DNA of 64,000 nucleotides from Reyranella sp. (GCF_017305915.1 NZ_JAFKJN010000006.1:223502-287501), one strand, 5' to 3'; shown: positions 7,224-15,309, numbered from the stretch's first letter. The notes: generated from the letters alone by a model not told the origin. Translations and numbers: made by a program.

Positions 7224-8324
7224 CTAGGCAGCGTTCTTCTGTTCGAGCCGGGTCACCAGCTTGTCCTTCCAGGCCATCGGCCCGCCGATCGACAAGGCCA
7301 TCACGCGCGCCCGCCGGTAATGGAACTGGGTGTCGGCCTCCCAGGTGAAGCCGATGCCGCCATGGGTCTGGATGTTCTCCTTCGAGGCGAAGTCGTAGGC
7401 GTCGGTCGCGGCAATGCGGGCCGCTGCGGCGGCCAGCGGCAGATCGGCGCCGCCGTCGGTCAGCATCATCGCGCCGTAATAGGCGTTGGAGCGCGCCAGC
7501 TCCAGTTTGACGTAGCAGTCGGCGAGCTTGTGCTTGATCGCCTGGTAGGAGCCGATGGCGCGGCCGAACGCCTGGCGCTGCAGGGCGTAGTCGCGCGCCA
7601 TCCACATCGCCGCCTCGGCGCCGCCGACCTGGGCGAAGGCGAAGTAGACCGCCGCCGCATCGTACAGCCGCTCGAGCAGGGTCCAGCCGTCGCCCTCGGC
7701 GCCCAGCAGCTCGGCCGACGCACCGTCGAAGGTCAGCTCGGCATGCTTGCGCGCCGGATCGACGGTCTCGACGCGCTTCTTGGCCACGCCCTTCTGGTTG
7801 AGGTCGACCAGCACCAGCCCGTTCTTCGCCAGCACCACGGCGAAGGTCGCCGCGTCGCCGTCGGCCACCGGCACCTTCTTGCCGTTGAGGAAGCCGCCGC
7901 CGTAAGTCGTCGCGACGTTGCGCGGCTTGGGCGGCTGCGCGCCTTCGGACACCGCGAGCGTGCCGATCGCCTTGCCTTCGGCGAGCAGCGGCAGCCACTT
8001 CTTCTTCTGCGCCTCCGAGCCCGCGAGCTTGATCGCCTCGGTTGCCAGCACGACGGACGTATCGAACGGCACCGGCGCGGCGGCGCGGCCGATCTCCTCG
8101 GCGACGACGCAGAGCTCGAGCGGCGACAGGCCGAGGCCGCCATAGGCCTCCGGGATGCCGACGCCCGGCACGCCCAGCTCGACGAGGCCCGTCCAGACCT
8201 CCTCGGCATAGGCTTCGGGGCCGTCGAGCACGCGGCGCACGACCTTGGTCGGGCATTTGTCGGTAAGGAACTTGCGGACCTGCTCCTTGAGGAGCTTCTG
8301 GTCGTCTGAGAAATCGAAGTTCAT
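7224..8324 (-). CDS. Acyl-CoA dehydrogenase, smaller member of a gene pair
   Basis: Acyl-CoA dehydrogenase-fold protein of 366 residues, shorter and divergent compared with its neighbour. It has the N-terminal helical domain (MNFDFSDDQKLLKEQVRKFL), GIPEAYGGLGLSPLELCVVAEEIG (about 57-80) and the C-terminal HGGIGFTWEADTQFHYRRA. The middle domain lacks the PAAGSDV-type FAD/substrate loop and is alanine-rich with long variable stretches. In actinobacterial steroid degradation, adjacent genes of this long/short kind encode alpha2-beta2 acyl-CoA dehydrogenases; I infer the same here. It is first of the minus-strand operon and divergent, 30 bp away, from the DOPA-dioxygenase-like gene. Confidence 0.85.
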   Translation of the reverse strand: MNFDFSDDQKLLKEQVRKFLTDKCPTKVVRRVLDGPEAYAEEVWTGLVELGVPGVGIPEAYGGLGLSPLELCVVAEEIGRAAAPVPFDTSVVLATEAIKLAGSEAQKKKWLPLLAEGKAIGTLAVSEGAQPPKPRNVATTYGGGFLNGKKVPVADGDAATFAVVLAKNGLVLVDLNQKGVAKKRVETVDPARKHAELTFDGASAELLGAEGDGWTLLERLYDAAAVYFAFAQVGGAEAAMWMARDYALQRQAFGRAIGSYQAIKHKLADCYVKLELARSNAYYGAMMLTDGGADLPLAAAAARIAATDAYDFASKENIQTHGGIGFTWEADTQFHYRRARVMALSIGGPMAWKDKLVTRLEQKNAA

Positions 8325-8354
8325 GATGCGGACAGGCTAGCATAGGGTTCAGGC

Positions 8355-8705
8355 ATGGAAACCCCGCAGATCAAAGACTGGCACGCCCACGTCTACTTCG
8401 ATCCCGCCACGCGAGACGCCGCATGGGCGTTGCGCGAAAGGATCGAGAAGCAATTCGACATCGTGATGGGCCGCTTCCACGAGAAGCCGGTCGGCCCGCA
8501 CCCGATGTTCAGCTACCAGGTGACGGTGCGGAACGACCAGTTCGCACCGGTCGTGTCGTGGCTGACCCTGAACCACGGCGACCTCACCGTGTTCATCCAT
8601 CCCAACACCGGGCAGGATCTCGAGGACCATCGCGACCGCGCCGTCTGGATCGGGAAGTCGATGCCGCTGGTGCTGAGCCTGTTCACCGACCAAAAAAAGG
8701 ACTGA
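8355..8705 (+). CDS. DOPA 4,5-dioxygenase family protein
   Basis: Small (116 residues) protein of the DOPA 4,5-dioxygenase family, whose members include extradiol-cleaving enzymes of betalain-type fungi and uncharacterised bacterial proteins. Visible family features are DWHAHVYFDPATRD (about 7-20), GRFHEKPVGPHPMFSYQV (about 39-56) and LTLNHGDLTVFIHPNTG with conserved histidines (H10, H12, H48, H73, H81 region) that could bind iron. Cytoplasmic. It is followed 5 bases later by the CinA-domain gene, so the two are probably co-transcribed. The natural substrate is unknown. Confidence 0.85.
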   Translation: METPQIKDWHAHVYFDPATRDAAWALRERIEKQFDIVMGRFHEKPVGPHPMFSYQVTVRNDQFAPVVSWLTLNHGDLTVFIHPNTGQDLEDHRDRAVWIGKSMPLVLSLFTDQKKD

Positions 8706-8710
8706 TCGAC

Positions 8711-9193
8711 ATGGATACTCTGCTGCCGCTCGCCAAACAGGTCGGCGAGAAGCTGAAGGCGCGCAAGGAGACGGTCGGCATCTCCGAATCGTCGGCGGGC
8801 GGGCTGATCTCCGCCGTGCTGCTCGCGGTGCCCGGCGCCTCGGCCTATTTCATGGGCGGCGCCGTGGTCTATACGCGCCCCGCAGGCGAGGCGTTCCTGA
8901 CCGCGACGCCGTCCAAGCGCGCCGGCATCCGGTCGTCGTCCGAGCCGTGGGCCACCCTCGCCGCCGAGCTGGTGCGCGAGCGGCTCAACACGACCTGGGG
9001 CCTGGCCGAGACCGGCGCGTCGGGCCCGACCGGCAACTCCTACGGCGATCCCGCCGGCCACACCTGCGTCGCCGTCGTCGGCCCCAAGGGCAAGATCGCC
9101 CGCACCTTGCGCACCGGCTCCAGCGACCGCGTCGCCAACATGCGCGCGTTCGCGGCCGAGGCGCTCAAGCTGCTGGATGAGCAGCTTTCCTGA
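8711..9193 (+). CDS. CinA family protein, C-terminal (nicotinamide-nucleotide amidase-like) domain
   Basis: 160-residue stand-alone C-terminal CinA domain, the PncC-like module that deamidates nicotinamide mononucleotide in several bacteria. Motifs are ESSAGGLISAVLLAVPGAS (about 25-43), FMGGAVVYTRPAGEAFL, and GLAETGASGPTGNSYGDPAGH (about 98-118). Typical sequences have GTAESCTGG in the first loop, so cysteine is replaced by serine here; activity is uncertain. The ATG at 8711 follows the previous stop by 5 bases. Its last 17 bases overlap the start of the YcxB-like reading frame. Confidence 0.85.
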   Translation: MDTLLPLAKQVGEKLKARKETVGISESSAGGLISAVLLAVPGASAYFMGGAVVYTRPAGEAFLTATPSKRAGIRSSSEPWATLAAELVRERLNTTWGLAETGASGPTGNSYGDPAGHTCVAVVGPKGKIARTLRTGSSDRVANMRAFAAEALKLLDEQLS

Positions 9194-9832
9194 CGCAGTG
9201 GCGGAGTCGATCGGCCCGGTGCGCTGGCGGCTCCAGGTGCCGCATCTTGGGCTTACCGACTACCGCAAGCTGCAGCGCCTCATGCTGCGCCAGTACGCGC
9301 GGCGCTCGCGCCGGACAATTATCGCCATCTGCGCCGCGATCGGCCTGGCGATGGGGTGCCCACGCTGGCGGCCGGCCACTGGAATGTCCGGGTAGGTGGC
9401 AACCTGGCCTTCGGCATCGGCCTCCACACACTCCTGATCGTCGAACACCACCGCATCCAATGGGCCTTGATTGCGCTCGCCCTCGCGGGCGCGGTCGTCA
9501 CATGGCTGTTCTTGGTCGCGAACTACAGGGTGCTGATGCGGCGCATCTACGACACGTCGCTCCGCACCACGCCACACTGGTCGCTCGAGATCGGCGAGAA
9601 CGGCCTGTACATGGTGCTGAACGAGATCACCGCGACGATCCCCTGGTTGGACGTCCTCAGCCTGCAGTCGAGCATGACCGCGAGCTTCCTCACCTTGAAA
9701 GGCTACTTCAAAGCGCTCGGAATCTCGCATGCGGGCTTCGCGACCGACGCCGACCGCGATGCCTGCCTCGCCTTTCTGAAAGCGAAGATTCCAGCGTCTT
9801 CACCGGTTGAAACTGAACGTCCAATGAACTAA
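9177..9832 (+). pseudogene. YcxB-like membrane protein, split by a -1 frameshift in a G run
   Basis: Two overlapping frames together make one plausible protein of about 218 residues. Frame 1 (9177-9395) gives the N-terminus MSSFPDAVAESIGPVRWRLQ and a membrane segment RTIIAICAAIGLAMG, then runs into unlike sequence and stops. Frame 2 gives PTLAAGHWNVRVGG, a second hydrophobic segment (ALIALALAGAVVTWLFLVAN) and a YcxB-type C-terminal domain (SLEIGENGLYMVL, TIPWLDVLSLQSS) ending at 9832. Adding one G to the run gggg at 9353-9356 would join them as AMG-VPTLAAG. It could be a real mutation, a sequencing error, or two genes with a GTG start at 9356. The function of the family is unknown. Confidence 0.65.
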
Positions 9833-9850
9833 GTTCAGTTAGTTTAGTTC
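9811..9850. promoter_or_regulatory. Nested inverted repeats, probable toxin-antitoxin operator
   Basis: aactgaac (9811-9818) pairs with gttcagtt (9833-9840), and gaactaa (9826-9832) pairs with ttagttc (9844-9850). The repeats sit immediately before the antitoxin ATG at 9861, where Phd-type antitoxins bind their own promoter. They overlap the stop of the upstream frame. Confidence 0.55.
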
Positions 9851-9860
9851 TCCGGACGCC

Positions 9861-10106
9861 ATGAAACAGGTCAACATCCACGACGCCAAGACGAACCTCT
9901 CCAAGCTGGTCGACAAAGCGGCCAAAGGCGAGCCGTTTGTGATCGCCAAGGCTGGCAAGCCCTTGGTCAAGGTCGTCGCGTTGGACTCGCCATCGCACAG
10001 CGAGGTCCGCCGCCTGGGCTTCATGGCCAAGCAACTGAAAGTCCCGGATGACTTCGATCGGATGGGCGCGTCCGAAATTGCCCGGCTATTCGGCTCCGCC
10101 CCGTGA
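9861..10106 (+). CDS. Type II antitoxin, Phd/YefM family
   Basis: 81-residue antitoxin. The N-terminal half MKQVNIHDAKTNLSKLVDKA to VIAKAGKPLVKVV is the Phd/YefM DNA-binding fold. The C-terminal half (about 50-81, with KQLKVPDDFDRMGASEIARLF) is the toxin-binding tail in its usual charged form. It would neutralise the PIN toxin encoded next and repress the operon through the inverted repeats just upstream. Its stop codon overlaps the toxin GTG start by 4 bases, so translation is coupled. Confidence 0.92.
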   Translation: MKQVNIHDAKTNLSKLVDKAAKGEPFVIAKAGKPLVKVVALDSPSHSEVRRLGFMAKQLKVPDDFDRMGASEIARLFGSAP

Positions 10107-10489
10107 ACTTCCTGCTCGATACCCACGTCCTGTTGTGGGCGGCAGGACAGCCGGAAAAGCTTTCTCGCAGGACGCGAGGCTTGCTGAACGATCCGGCCAA
10201 CTCGCTTCTCTTCAGTGCCGTCAGCCTCTGGGAGATCGTCATCAAGCAGACGCTTGGCCGAGACGATTTCAACGTCGATCCGCGACAACTGAGGCGCGGA
10301 CTGCTCGACAACGACTACGGCGAGATTGCAATCACGAGCGCGCACGCGCTGGCGGTGGAAGGCTTGCCGCCACTGCATCGCGATCCCTTCGATCGAATGC
10401 TGCTGGCGCAGACGCATGTGGAAGGCTTCACGCTGCTGACCGCAGACGCCGCCGTCTTGCGCTATGCCGGTCTGGTACAGAAAGCCTAG
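10103..10489 (+). CDS. vapC: Type II toxin, PIN domain ribonuclease (VapC type)
   Basis: 128-residue PIN-domain endoribonuclease, expected to cut RNA with Mg2+ when freed from its antitoxin. Acidic residues of the PIN active site are visible: D6 in LLDTHVLLW, E44 in LWEIVIK, and the pair in HRDPFDRMLLAQ (about 93-104) and LTADAAV (about 112-118). It starts with GTG at 10103 inside the end of the antitoxin gene. The HxxDPFDR-type motif places it with the YefM/Phd-partnered VapC group. It converges with the secreted-protein gene; the stops of both genes lie within a small ctagac/gtctag hairpin (10486-10499). Confidence 0.93.
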   Translation: MNFLLDTHVLLWAAGQPEKLSRRTRGLLNDPANSLLFSAVSLWEIVIKQTLGRDDFNVDPRQLRRGLLDNDYGEIAITSAHALAVEGLPPLHRDPFDRMLLAQTHVEGFTLLTADAAVLRYAGLVQKA

Positions 10490-10499
10490 ACCAGTCTAG
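10486..10499. terminator. Small hairpin spanning two convergent stop codons
   Basis: ctagac-ca-gtctag contains the TAG of vapC and the start of the complementary TAG of the minus-strand gene. It has no T-run, so at best it is a weak bidirectional terminator. Confidence 0.25.
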
Positions 10500-11194
10500 C
10501 GCACCCGATACAGCCGCACCGTCCAGCTCTTGCCGGCGTCGCTGCACAGCGCGCCGTCGGTGCCGTCGCGGCAGGCGAGCGCGGGCGGTGCGTCGCTGCT
10601 GCCGGCGTCGCAGGTCGGCTTGGCGTCGAGGCGCAGCTCGCGCCCTTCCCAGCGCGCCTGCGCCTGGGCGTGGCAGAAGAAGACGTTCGGTTGGTCGGTG
10701 CGGGTGTAGAGGTAGCGGCCGCCGCCCTTGTCGTCGACGAAGCACCAAGTGGTGGTGCCGCGATGTCCGCCATACGCGAAGTTGTCGGTGCGCCAGCAGC
10801 CCTTGAGGAATGCGAGGCTGCCGTCCGGCCGCTCGGGCAACTGCAGCGGGATGCTGGCCGGCGGCCGCGCCGCCGAGGTCGTGAACGGCTCGTTGGGCCG
10901 CGGATAGGGCGACGGCCGGCTGGTCGAGGGCGCCGCCATCGACGGCCGCGGTGCGCTGTAGGTCGAAGGCGGGGCCGGGCTCGAATAGCCGCCGGGCGGG
11001 ACCGGCGTGATCGAGGGCTGCGGCGCCTGGTTGGTGCCGTTGGGCCAGCTCGGCCCGGTGCCGGTGACGCCGCCCAAGCCGCTGCCGATCCCGGTCGAGC
11101 CGCCGATCGGGCCGCCCGGCGCCACACCCTGTGCAGCCGCCGAGGCGCTCGCAAGCGCGGCGAGGATAGCCGCTACAAGGGCGATCCTGGACAT
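10496..11194 (-). CDS. Secreted proline-rich protein of unknown function
   Basis: Not recognised. 232 residues with a clear signal peptide (MSRIALVAAILAALASASAAAQ, cleavage after about residue 22). Next is a low-complexity Gly/Pro/Ser/Thr segment (about 23-120, for example PSTYSAPRPSMAAPSTSRPSP). The C-terminal domain (about 125-232) has four cysteines in positions that could form disulfides (LKGCWRTD, TTWCFVDD, NVFFCHA, PTCDAG, LACRDG, ALCSD). FLKGCWRTD at the start of that domain recurs in periplasmic proteins of this group, as far as I recall. It would be periplasmic or surface-exposed, tethered by the flexible linker. It lies 55 bases downstream of the trypsin-like protease gene on the same strand and may be co-expressed. 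Confidence 0.7.
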   Translation of the reverse strand: MSRIALVAAILAALASASAAAQGVAPGGPIGGSTGIGSGLGGVTGTGPSWPNGTNQAPQPSITPVPPGGYSSPAPPSTYSAPRPSMAAPSTSRPSPYPRPNEPFTTSAARPPASIPLQLPERPDGSLAFLKGCWRTDNFAYGGHRGTTTWCFVDDKGGGRYLYTRTDQPNVFFCHAQAQARWEGRELRLDAKPTCDAGSSDAPPALACRDGTDGALCSDAGKSWTVRLYRVR

Positions 11195-11249
11195 GCCTGG
11201 ATATTTGGGTCGACGGCCCGAGCGTCAAGTCACGGCTGGGTGTTCGGCG

Positions 11250-12662
11250 TCACTTCCAGCATTCGACCTGCGTGCTGGCCGCCTCGGCGCGGGCGGCGCG
11301 CTCGGTCGCCGGCACTTCGCGCGCGGCAGGATCGGCGGGCTCGTAGGCGATGTTGTGCGCCTCGAGGAAGTTCACCAGCGTCGTCACCTTGATCGCGAAG
11401 TTCACGTTCTGGGGGATGTCGCCGGTGAGGCGCGCGATCGCGACAGCGTTGAGCTTGGACACCACCACGCCCATCAGGCGGCCGGCCTCGTCGACCGCCG
11501 GGCCGCCGCTGTTGCCGGGCTGCACCGCCGCCGAGATCTGGATGAAGCGCGAGTCGTCGCGCAGGCCGCTCAGCGCCGTGACGTTGCCCAGCGTGGTGTT
11601 GCCGGCCGACGACAGTGCATCGGCCAGCGGATAGCCGAACACCAGCACCGGCTCGGCCGGCTTGATCGGCGCGCCGACGCGCAGCTTGAGGAAGGTCTTG
11701 CTCTGGGTCTGCACGCGCAGCGCCGCGAGATCGTCGGCGCGGCTGGTCGCCACGACGCGCGCCTTGCCGAGGTCGCCGCCGTTCTTGCGCAGGCGCAGGT
11801 CGACGCAGCCGTTGACCACATGGAAGTTGGTGACGACGGTGTCGGGCGCGATGAAGAAGCCGGTGCCCGCGCCCACGGCTTTCGGCACGCCGCCGGGTCC
11901 ATTGCCCTGGCCGCCGGCGGGTGCGCGCGAGGCCACCGCCTTCTCGAGCTGCGACCGCACCGTGTCCGACGGCAAGCCGTCGCCGCGCTCGCCGATGCTC
12001 TTCTGGAAGGCCGAGATCGCCATGTTGGTCTTGAGCCCGGCGACGCCGTTGATCGGCCCGGGGTCGTAGCCGAGCCGCGTCAGCAGCGACTGGATCGCGG
12101 TCACCAGCAGGCTGCCCGAGGCCCCGGGCAGCGTTGCGGCGTGGCCCGGCGGCAGAGGCGGCACGGCTGGGCTCGCCGCCGCGTACTGTTTCACGCAGTC
12201 GCGGGTCCGTTGCAGCGCAGCTTCGATGCCGTCGAGGCTGATCGTGAAGCGCTTCTGGTTGGCCGACACCGTGAACTGCTGGCCCGACTTCAGTTCGCCG
12301 AAGATCTCCGGCGCCACGCTGAAGCCCATCCCGCGCCCGTTGAAGGCACGGCCGGTCGCCGTGTAGCTCGTGCCGCCCACCTGCAGGGTCGCGGTGTAGC
12401 TCTCCTTCGCCGTAAGCCCCCAGTCCGGCGCCTCGGCACCCACCGTCCAGACACCGTGGGCGGTGTAGCCGACGCCGAGGCCGAAGCCCTGGCTTTGCAC
12501 GCGATAGAGCGTGCAATGGTCGAACGGACCCGCCGCGCCGCGCGTATAGGCCGTGACCTGCCAGGCGCCGACCTGGGTCGACGAGCCGGCGATGGGATCG
12601 GCCGCGGCGAGGCTCGGCAGCAGCCCCGCGCTGCACAGCACAGCCCACGCACCGACCTTCAT
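11250..12662 (-). CDS. Exported trypsin-like serine protease with peptidoglycan-binding-type domain
   Basis: 470-residue periplasmic protease. Signal peptide about 1-21 (SLAAADP). Residues 25-160 form a domain with no match I recognise. Residues 185-245 resemble a peptidoglycan-binding domain 1 (LLTRLGYDPGPINGVAGLKT). Residues 262-440 are a DegP/S1C-type protease without a PDZ domain, with triad H281 (TNFHVV), D311 (ADDLAAL) and S385 (QPGNSGGP). The cysteine pair C286/C468 or C50/C156 could be disulfide-bonded. The start is supported by GGGGAGG about 9 bases upstream. Likely roles are cell-envelope quality control or processing; the substrate is unknown. Confidence 0.85.
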   Translation of the reverse strand: MKVGAWAVLCSAGLLPSLAAADPIAGSSTQVGAWQVTAYTRGAAGPFDHCTLYRVQSQGFGLGVGYTAHGVWTVGAEAPDWGLTAKESYTATLQVGGTSYTATGRAFNGRGMGFSVAPEIFGELKSGQQFTVSANQKRFTISLDGIEAALQRTRDCVKQYAAASPAVPPLPPGHAATLPGASGSLLVTAIQSLLTRLGYDPGPINGVAGLKTNMAISAFQKSIGERGDGLPSDTVRSQLEKAVASRAPAGGQGNGPGGVPKAVGAGTGFFIAPDTVVTNFHVVNGCVDLRLRKNGGDLGKARVVATSRADDLAALRVQTQSKTFLKLRVGAPIKPAEPVLVFGYPLADALSSAGNTTLGNVTALSGLRDDSRFIQISAAVQPGNSGGPAVDEAGRLMGVVVSKLNAVAIARLTGDIPQNVNFAIKVTTLVNFLEAHNIAYEPADPAAREVPATERAARAEAASTQVECWK

Positions 12663-12689
12663 GCCACAACCTCCCCGGGGGGAAGATGG

Positions 12690-13490
12690 TCACATGCGGC
12701 GCGTCGGTCGTCCACCGGCGGTCATGCCGCCGTCGATCACCAGCTCCTGGCCGGTCATGTAGCTTGCAGCGTCAGTGCACAGGAACAGCACGCCGTTGGC
12801 GACGTCCTGCGCCTCGCCGACACGGGTCAGCGGCACGACGGCGGCGGCGCGCTCGCTCGGATCGATCGGCGCATTGCTGCGGTTGCCGGTGGCGCCGGTC
12901 GGGATCTTCTCCCAGATCGGCGTGGCGATGATGCCGGGATGCACGGAGTTGCAGCGGATGTTGTCCTCGGCGTGCTCGAGCGCCACCGACTTGGCGAGCA
13001 GCCGCACGCCGCCCTTGGTCGCCGAGTAGGCGGCAAGCCCCGGCGCGCCGCGCAGGCCCGCGATCGACGACATCAGCACGATCGAGCCGCCGCCCTGCTT
13101 CTTGAGCGCCGGGATCGCGTGCTTGATCGACAGGAAGACGCCGTCGAGGTTGATCGCCTGCTGCTTCTGCCAGTCGGCGAGCGTCATGGTGGCGATCGGC
13201 GCCATGATGCCGACTCCGGCATTGGCGACCATGATGTCGAGCCGGCCGAAGCGCTTCTCGGCCTCGGCGATCACGCCCGGCCACGCCGCCTCGTCGCGCA
13301 CATCATGGCGCAGGTAGTGCGCCTTGCCGCCCGCCTTGGCGATGCGGACGACGACCTCCTTGCCGCGCAGGTCGTCGATGTCGGTGATCAGGACCGACGC
13401 GCCCTCGCGCGCCAGCGTCTCGGAGCAGGCTTCGCCGATGCCGGAGGCACCGCCGGTGACGATCGCGCCTTTGCCGGCAAGGAGAGCCAT
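12690..13490 (-). CDS. SDR family oxidoreductase
   Basis: 266-residue classical short-chain dehydrogenase. It has cofactor motif TGGASGIG (about 12-19), D of the adenine pocket in the HDVRDEAAW segment, NAGVG (about 89), catalytic SSIAG and YSATK, and the C-terminus TGQELVIDGGMTAGGR. The ATG overlaps the TAA of the enoyl-CoA hydratase gene (TAATG at 13488-13492), so translation is coupled. Beside a hydratase it plausibly acts as an NAD(P)-dependent 3-hydroxyacyl-CoA or related alcohol dehydrogenase. The long reading upstream through the hydratase region in this frame is not real. Confidence 0.88.
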   Translation of the reverse strand: MALLAGKGAIVTGGASGIGEACSETLAREGASVLITDIDDLRGKEVVVRIAKAGGKAHYLRHDVRDEAAWPGVIAEAEKRFGRLDIMVANAGVGIMAPIATMTLADWQKQQAINLDGVFLSIKHAIPALKKQGGGSIVLMSSIAGLRGAPGLAAYSATKGGVRLLAKSVALEHAEDNIRCNSVHPGIIATPIWEKIPTGATGNRSNAPIDPSERAAAVVPLTRVGEAQDVANGVLFLCTDAASYMTGQELVIDGGMTAGGRPTRRM

Positions 13491-14263
13491 TAGCGGCTCT
13501 TCCAGTTGCCCGGGCGCTTCTCGGCGTAGGACTTGACGCCCTCCTTGAAGTCCTCGGTCTTGCGCGTCCAGTCCTGCTCGGTGAGCTCGCGCTCGGTCGC
13601 GATCTCGGCACCGTCGGCGAAGCCGCGGCGCATGGTCTCGCGGGTCGACAGGATGGCGAGCGGCGCGGACTCCGCGATCTCGGCGGCGAGCTTCATCGCC
13701 TCCTTGCGCACGTCGGCGAGCGGCACCAGCACGTCGGCGAGGCCCCATTCGTAGGCCTGCTCGCCGCCGATGCGGCGGCCGGTATAGAACATCAGGTTCG
13801 CCTTCTGCTGGCCGATCAGGCGCGGCAGCGTGAAGGTGAGCGAGAAGCCGGGATGGAAGCCGAGCCGCGTGAAGTTGGCGGCGAAGCGCGCCTCGGCGCA
13901 GGCGACGCGGAAGTCCGGCATCAGCGCGAGGCCGAGGCCGCCGCCGATCGCCGGGCCCTGGATGGCGCCGATCGACGGCTTCTTCGAGCGGAACAGCCGG
14001 GTCGCTTCCTTGTAGAGATGCTTGCCGCTCTCGGCCGAGCCGGTTTGCGGGCGGTTGGCGAAGTCGGCGCCGGCGCAGAACGACTTGCCCTGCGCGCACA
14101 GTACGTAGGCGCGGATGTTGATGTCGCGATCGAACGCCTCGAAGGCGTCGGCGATCTGGTTGATCAGGGAATTGTCGAAGAAATTGTGCGGCGGCCGCTG
14201 GATCTCGACGACGCCGACATGACCTTCGCTCGAGACGCCGATATCCTTGTAGGTGCCGCTCAT
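13490..14263 (-). CDS. Enoyl-CoA hydratase/isomerase (crotonase) family protein
   Basis: 257-residue crotonase-fold enzyme. Oxyanion-hole loops are SFCAGADF (about 64-71) and IQGPAIGGGLGLAL (about 103-116). The acid/base region is FTRLGFHPGFSLTFTLPRLIG; the usual first catalytic glutamate position is not obvious (PGFSLTF), so the reaction could be hydration, isomerisation or another crotonase reaction. The C-terminus KEGVKSYAEKRPGNWKSR is the typical trimer-packing tail. Divergent, 79 bp from the 3-hydroxyacyl-CoA dehydrogenase gene, and first of a two-gene unit with the SDR. Together these suggest one acyl-CoA degradation module. Confidence 0.88.
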   Translation of the reverse strand: MSGTYKDIGVSSEGHVGVVEIQRPPHNFFDNSLINQIADAFEAFDRDINIRAYVLCAQGKSFCAGADFANRPQTGSAESGKHLYKEATRLFRSKKPSIGAIQGPAIGGGLGLALMPDFRVACAEARFAANFTRLGFHPGFSLTFTLPRLIGQQKANLMFYTGRRIGGEQAYEWGLADVLVPLADVRKEAMKLAAEIAESAPLAILSTRETMRRGFADGAEIATERELTEQDWTRKTEDFKEGVKSYAEKRPGNWKSR

Positions 14264-14342
14264 GTGTTTCCCCTGCGGGTTATGGGTGAACGGCGATCTT
14301 GCCCCGCGCCGGGGCCGTCCGTCGAGTTTGGGAGGTCGAAAA

Positions 14343-15308
14343 ATGCCGCAACGCGAACACCCGTCGGCGAAGCATGCCCTGGTGCTGGGCGGAGGCACCA
14401 TGGGCGTGGGCATCATCGCCATGTTCCTGGGCGGCGGCTGGAAGGTCGACGTCGTGTCGCGCTCGGCCTCGACGCGCGACGGCTTGCCTGCGGCATGCGC
14501 GAAGGCGCTGGCCGCCATGGGCAAGCCCGCGGATAAGTTGCTGGGCTCGCCCGGCAACCAGTCAGGGCTGCGGACTTTCGCGACCCTGCCCGAGGCCGAC
14601 TGGTCGAAGATCGACGTCGCGGTCGAGACGGTGACCGAGGACCTCGCGCTGAAGCAGAAGCTGTTCGCCGAGATGGAGCAGCTCGCGCGCCCCGGCTGCG
14701 CGATCACCTCGAATTCCTCGAGCTTCCCGATCAGCGCGATCGCCAAGGGCCTGAGGACGCAGGGCCGCATGATGGGCCTGCACTTCTTCATGCCGGCGCA
14801 TCTCATCCCGCTGGTCGAGGTGGTGAGCTCGGTCCACACCGACCCGACGGAGGCCGAGCGCGTGGCCGAGATCATGAAGGCGCTGGGCAAGCGGCCGGTG
14901 CAGGTGCGCAAGGACGTCATCGGCTTCCTCGGCAACCGCATCCAGGGCGCGCTGATGCGCGAGGCGCTGTGGCTGATCGAGCAGGGCGTCGCCTCGCCCG
15001 AGGACATCGACGCGACGGTGCGGCTGAGCTTCGGCTTCCGCTACGCCGCGGCCGGCCCGATCGTTCAGAAGGAGCATTCCGGCTGGGACACGACCTGCGC
15101 CGTCGCCAAGATCATCTGGCCCGACCTCACCAACGCCTCTGGCCCGCCGCCGGTGCTGCAGAAGAACGTCGACGAGGGCCGCATCGGCTTCAAGACCAAG
15201 CGCGGCTTCTTCGACTGGGACGACGAGAGCATGGCCAGGGAGCGCGCCCGCTACGAGCGCGCGCTGCGCAAGTGCCTCGAGATCTTCAAGGAAGAAGGGA
15301 TCGTCTGA
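14343..15308 (+). CDS. 3-hydroxyacyl-CoA dehydrogenase family protein
   Basis: NAD-dependent oxidation of a 3-hydroxyacyl-CoA to the 3-ketoacyl-CoA. 321 residues with the start placed at 14343 because GGGAGG lies 7 bases upstream; an upstream in-frame ATG at 14253 lacks this. NAD-binding LGGGTMGVG (about 15-23), AVETVTEDLALKQKLF, SNSSSFPIS, and the conserved GLHFFMPAHLIPLVEVV (catalytic histidine at about 141) precede the C-terminal helical domain (GFLGNRIQGALMREALWLIE). Single-domain form, not fused to a hydratase. Convergent with, and 1 base from, the membrane protein gene that follows. Confidence 0.9.
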   Translation: MPQREHPSAKHALVLGGGTMGVGIIAMFLGGGWKVDVVSRSASTRDGLPAACAKALAAMGKPADKLLGSPGNQSGLRTFATLPEADWSKIDVAVETVTEDLALKQKLFAEMEQLARPGCAITSNSSSFPISAIAKGLRTQGRMMGLHFFMPAHLIPLVEVVSSVHTDPTEAERVAEIMKALGKRPVQVRKDVIGFLGNRIQGALMREALWLIEQGVASPEDIDATVRLSFGFRYAAAGPIVQKEHSGWDTTCAVAKIIWPDLTNASGPPPVLQKNVDEGRIGFKTKRGFFDWDDESMARERARYERALRKCLEIFKEEGIV

Positions 15309-15309
15309 T

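Noticed and set aside
10103..10489. Defence island or abortive-infection cluster
   Set aside because: The toxin-antitoxin modules at 9.9 and 36 kb stand alone among metabolic genes, with no nucleases, methylases or phage genes beside them.
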